The translations under genes and the position numbers were made by a program. Shown one piece after another: positions 1 through 10,000 of a stretch of 10,000 nucleotides of DNA. This DNA is from Halocaridina rubra (taxonomy: Eukaryota > Arthropoda > Malacostraca > Decapoda > Atyidae): contig JAXCGZ010005707.1 of NCBI GenBank assembly GCA_037179515.1, forward strand, positions 115,001-125,000. The letters are read 5' to 3'. Positions within the stretch are counted from its first letter, which is position 1, and each line of letters starts with the position of its first letter. A model generated the notes under the pieces. That model was not told the origin of the DNA. It saw nothing but the letters and a program-made list of their open reading frames with translations, and did not search any database.

Positions 1-88
1 CTCTTCTTATCACACTAATTGTTGGCTCAAGCTCAGGGCCGTCACCTCCCAACTCAAGGACTTAACAATTTTTGCTACGGCGCCCCCC
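1..88. other. Unassigned sequence at left edge
   Basis: Non-repetitive sequence of moderate GC, immediately followed by an (AAT)n tract. It may be part of an interspersed repeat, but I recognise no family, and no family-like exon of the flanking gene is visible. Confidence 0.3.
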
Positions 89-107
89 AATAATAATAAT
101 AATAATA

Positions 108-165
<58 letters not shown>

Positions 166-171
166 CAACAG
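89..171. repeat. (AAT)n microsatellite with short (AAC)n end
   Basis: Nearly pure AAT repeats with one GTA interruption near 110, passing into a few AAC units. Confidence 0.95.
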
Positions 172-272
172 CAAAATTATAATAAGAATGTTGTTATATA
201 TATAAATGTGTGTGTGTGTATAAGTGCGTGTTTATGTATATGGATACATATATGTATGTATACTGATGATAG

Positions 273-273
273 C

Positions 274-316
<43 letters not shown>

Positions 317-322
317 GTAATG

Positions 323-386
<64 letters not shown>

Positions 387-402
387 CAATATTATTATTA
401 AT
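273..402. repeat. (AAT)n followed by (ATT)n, self-complementary
   Basis: AAT repeats (about 273-345, with a short ATG-containing break near 315-322) switch directly to ATT repeats (about 346-402). The two halves are complementary and could form a long hairpin or cruciform. Confidence 0.95.
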
Positions 403-998
403 TATGAAACATACCCTTAAAACGTGAGCACTATGTAAAATATGCAGATTAGGTCTCTTGGCCGCTGGTTCCAGGTAAGCTCTGACGGGACCCCACCTCT
501 CTCCTCTGTATATTGTATAATCTGGCCCAGCAAAGCCTAGAAGAGAGAAAAATTAATTTAACTTATTATTTATTTGATATCATATAATATAAGTCTCATG
601 CTGTATGTACTGAATTAATTGCTTAATGTATAAATTTATTTTTGTAGTTGTATTCTTGTTTTCTTGACGTTTATCTGTAATATGAATGATTTAATTTTTA
701 CTGTGATTATTATACTGGTTTTTGAAAAACGTTGACTGTATCTTAAAGAGAGTTTGCAAGTCTGGACACCACGCGTTTTATCGAAACTAATCTTATAAGC
801 TATATATTATAAATTTAAGTATCAAAACATTTCTTAATTCTAGAATAGGTAAAGACAGTACTACATACAGCTTTCTTCTCAAGAAACAAGGATAATGTAT
901 ATCATTCTTGAGAGAATTCGTTGCATTCAGATATTCAGATATTTATAAGTTATATAAGCTGCTATAATTTATAAATTTTCGAGGTACGTTCATCTTAC
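403..998. other. AT-rich intronic sequence without recognised features
   Basis: This lies in the intron that follows coding exon 4. No open frame with family similarity is seen on either strand. The stretch 450-560 is more GC-rich and includes CAGGTAAG, a donor-like string on the plus strand, but without supporting coding sequence. Confidence 0.5.
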
Positions 999-8611
<7,613 letters not shown>

Positions 8612-8640
8612 CTTGCCTGTGGAGGGAAGAAGAGGAAACT
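8612..8640 (-). promoter_or_regulatory. Splice acceptor and short 5' UTR segment before the start codon
   Basis: On the minus strand a long pyrimidine run (CCTCTTCTTCCCTCCACAG) ends in AG at 8618-8617, followed by GCAAG and then ATG. This looks like a genuine 3' splice site, so transcription probably starts at a non-coding exon further right. The alternative is that the transcript starts nearby and the acceptor is fortuitous. Confidence 0.6.
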
Positions 8641-8663
8641 TAAATTTATGTTAGACTGAAACA

Positions 8664-8960
8664 TAATTTGTCCCAGGCAGGGATTCGAAACTAGTACAGA
8701 ACATCAGTGTACAGAGGCACTGCCGACCAAACCACCAAAGGTATTGACAAAATAAACAAACCTCTTATCTAATTGCTAATCAAGGAAAGGAATGCATTCT
8801 ACTAAACGCTTTTTGCACATTTTACTGTTTCTTCGCAACCTCACTTGGATGGTGTCGTTGTTAGCTCCTTGATGTGTCCTAGGTTCGAATCTCTGCTAGG
8901 TGCAAAATATGATTCTAGTTTTTGCATACATAGTGTTTATCGTCATTCATAAATGTGAGA
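8664..8960. repeat. Diverged copy of the inverted tRNA-derived element
   Basis: Left arm on the minus strand: B-box-like TTTCGAATCCC at about 8680-8692 and a D-arm-like TGGTCGGCAGTGCC (about 8716-8729). Right arm on the plus strand: GGTTCGAATCTC from 8882, followed by GCAAAATATGATTCTAGTTT and TGCATACATAGTGTTTA, which parallels the tail of the 277 bp unit. Between them, GGAATGCATTCT and GCAACCTCACTTGG match the internal spacer of the inverted copy at 6423-6676. The order and orientation are the same as 6423-6800, but divergence is much higher. Confidence 0.7.
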
Positions 8961-9659
8961 CATTCAGGATCTGTAACTATGATTTGTCATACATTAATTG
9001 CTTATGTAATGGTGCATGAATTATTTATTTAACACCTTTGATCAGTGTAATAGTGCTGAAATCCCTTTATAGGCAACGTGGTGGAGTCAAACCAAATATC
9101 TGACTTGCGGGAAGAAAATATGAAGGAGAGGATTCCCAGGCTCCTCGCTCCACCTCATTTGGTTAAGTTTTACAAGATACAGGGGAACTCGGGGGCTGTA
9201 TTCTTGTCCTCTAAGGTCCCACCCTAGGAGAATAAAAAAAAAAAAACATGATGGACGAGAGCAAATGAAACAGTGAACTCGAATCCTCCTCACTTGAGTT
9301 GAAATGATCCATCTCCAAGAAAAGAAAGAAAGAAATAAGAAGAGCTGTACAAGAGAGGATGAACTACCTAGCACAAGGGTCTGCCCCTCTCCTATGTCTC
9401 TCTTTATTTCATTATCGTGCTCTCCCTCCCAATCCTTCCCACCCTATTCCCCCCCTCTCTAGTGGCAACACCCTGCCGTCACTTATTCCACCCTATCCCA
9501 TCCCATGGTCTCCATCCATCTTGGATGAACTTGTACAAATCTACAAACTGTAAATAATATTTTTTATCAAAATATGTAATTATCGTAATAGGTCATCATT
9601 TAGTAATTATTAACTTATTTTAAAGTTGTATTTAATGGGTCAATAATTACTCTGGGGTT
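8961..9659. other. Upstream region without recognised gene
   Basis: Contains a GC-richer stretch at 9080-9240, an A-rich run at 9234-9246, a purine-rich stretch (about 9315-9345) and a strongly CT-rich stretch at 9385-9530. No open frame looks like a known protein. The composition could reflect an old repeat or untranslated exon, but nothing decides this. Confidence 0.4.
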
Positions 9660-9828
9660 GTTTGTAACTCCTCCCACTGAAATAGCTGTACATATAAATA
9701 ACCCTGAATTTGATCATTAAATCAGTTCAATATTCTGCTTGTATTGGTGAACATCCTCTTTTATATATTAAGTAAAATAACTCTTGCTTTCCGTTGGAAG
9801 TAGTGAAGTAACTACAGTCGTTACAAAC
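9660..9828 (+). repeat. 169 bp segment with 9 bp perfect inverted ends; possible solo LTR or MITE-like element
   Basis: GTTTGTAAC (9660-9668) and GTTACAAAC (9820-9828) are perfect inverse complements. Inside them the sequence starts TG and ends CA (9663-9825), as LTRs do, and it holds a TATA-like and an initiator-like site. No second copy, primer-binding site or target duplication can be shown here, so the nature is uncertain. Confidence 0.4.
9693..9728 (+). promoter_or_regulatory. Candidate core promoter: TATA box and Inr
   Basis: TATAAATA at 9693-9700 is followed by TCAGTTC at 9722-9728. Taking the A at 9724 as +1 puts the TATA box at -31, the usual arthropod spacing, and TCAGTT fits the arthropod initiator consensus. 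It points to the plus strand, away from the GMC gene. In AT-rich DNA this could arise by chance. Confidence 0.4.
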
Positions 9829-10000
9829 TACAGGAACCCAAGACCCTGAGCCTACCCTTCTCCAAGAAAGGAAATATATGATGAGAGGGAGAGTATAAAT
9901 ATATAAGTATAAAAAATAAAACAAAGTATTTGAGCATACAAGAATGACGTTAGTGTTTTTGTCATTCCGTAACAGATTCCGATTTTTTATATAGTAATTT
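9829..10000. other. Right-edge sequence, unassigned
   Basis: Mostly AT-rich with a short GC-richer stretch at 9830-9870. No open frame of note. Confidence 0.4.

Noticed and set aside
177..427. Open frames rich in Ile, Leu or Asn
   Set aside because: They only translate the (AAT)n/(ATT)n microsatellites and have no other coding signal.
468..486. Plus-strand splice donor CAGGTAAG as evidence of a second gene
   Set aside because: No coding frame with recognisable similarity precedes it, and one consensus match is expected by chance.
9087..9374. Minus-strand 95-codon open frame upstream of the GMC gene
   Set aside because: Its translation resembles no known family, is low in complexity in parts and has no supporting splice or promoter context.
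9359..9553. Plus-strand Pro/Ser/Leu-rich open frame
   Set aside because: It reflects the CT-rich stretch; there is no similarity or start context to support a gene.

Overview
This window looks like a piece of a repeat-rich arthropod genome, most likely a decapod crustacean. It carries spliced eukaryotic exons with an arthropod-type protein, very large amounts of (TA)n, (GT)n and (AAT)n microsatellite, 5'-truncated RTE-type and CR1/L2-type LINE fragments, and several families of tRNA-derived repeats. The clade assignment is inferred from this repeat style and the protein type; no marker gene confirms it.

The only host gene I can support lies on the minus strand and fills most of the window. 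It is a GMC-family (glucose-methanol-choline) FAD oxidoreductase of the arthropod 'glucose dehydrogenase-like' type. Four coding exons can be joined by GT/AG sites with matching phase: 8461-8611 (start codon), 5391-5596, 3942-4131 and 999-1130. Together they encode the first 226 residues of an expected 550-650. The rest of the protein, including the C-terminal substrate domain and catalytic histidine, lies beyond the left edge. A splice acceptor just upstream of the ATG suggests a separate 5' UTR exon further right.

The introns hold the repeats. Intron 3 (1131-3941) has a (TA)n-flanked RTE-like LINE remnant split by a nested CR1-like 3' end, and then a second CR1-like 3' end lying inside a (GT)n tract. 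Intron 2 (4132-5390) has a nearly mirror-symmetric block: two ~200 bp tRNA-derived SINEs in opposite orientation around a fold-back repeat, each part separated by (TA)n. Intron 1 (5597-8460) has a tandem array of a 277-279 bp tRNA-derived unit preceded by one inverted unit, then a 370 bp (TA)n tract. Upstream of the coding start (8617-10000) are a diverged relative of the same inverted tRNA-derived element and, near the right edge, a 169 bp segment with inverted ends containing a TATA/Inr-like pair.

Nothing indicates a prokaryotic operon, CRISPR array or viral gene. The most unusual signal is the family of head-to-head tRNA-like elements (three loci with different divergence, one tandemly amplified) and their consistent link with (TA)n tracts.
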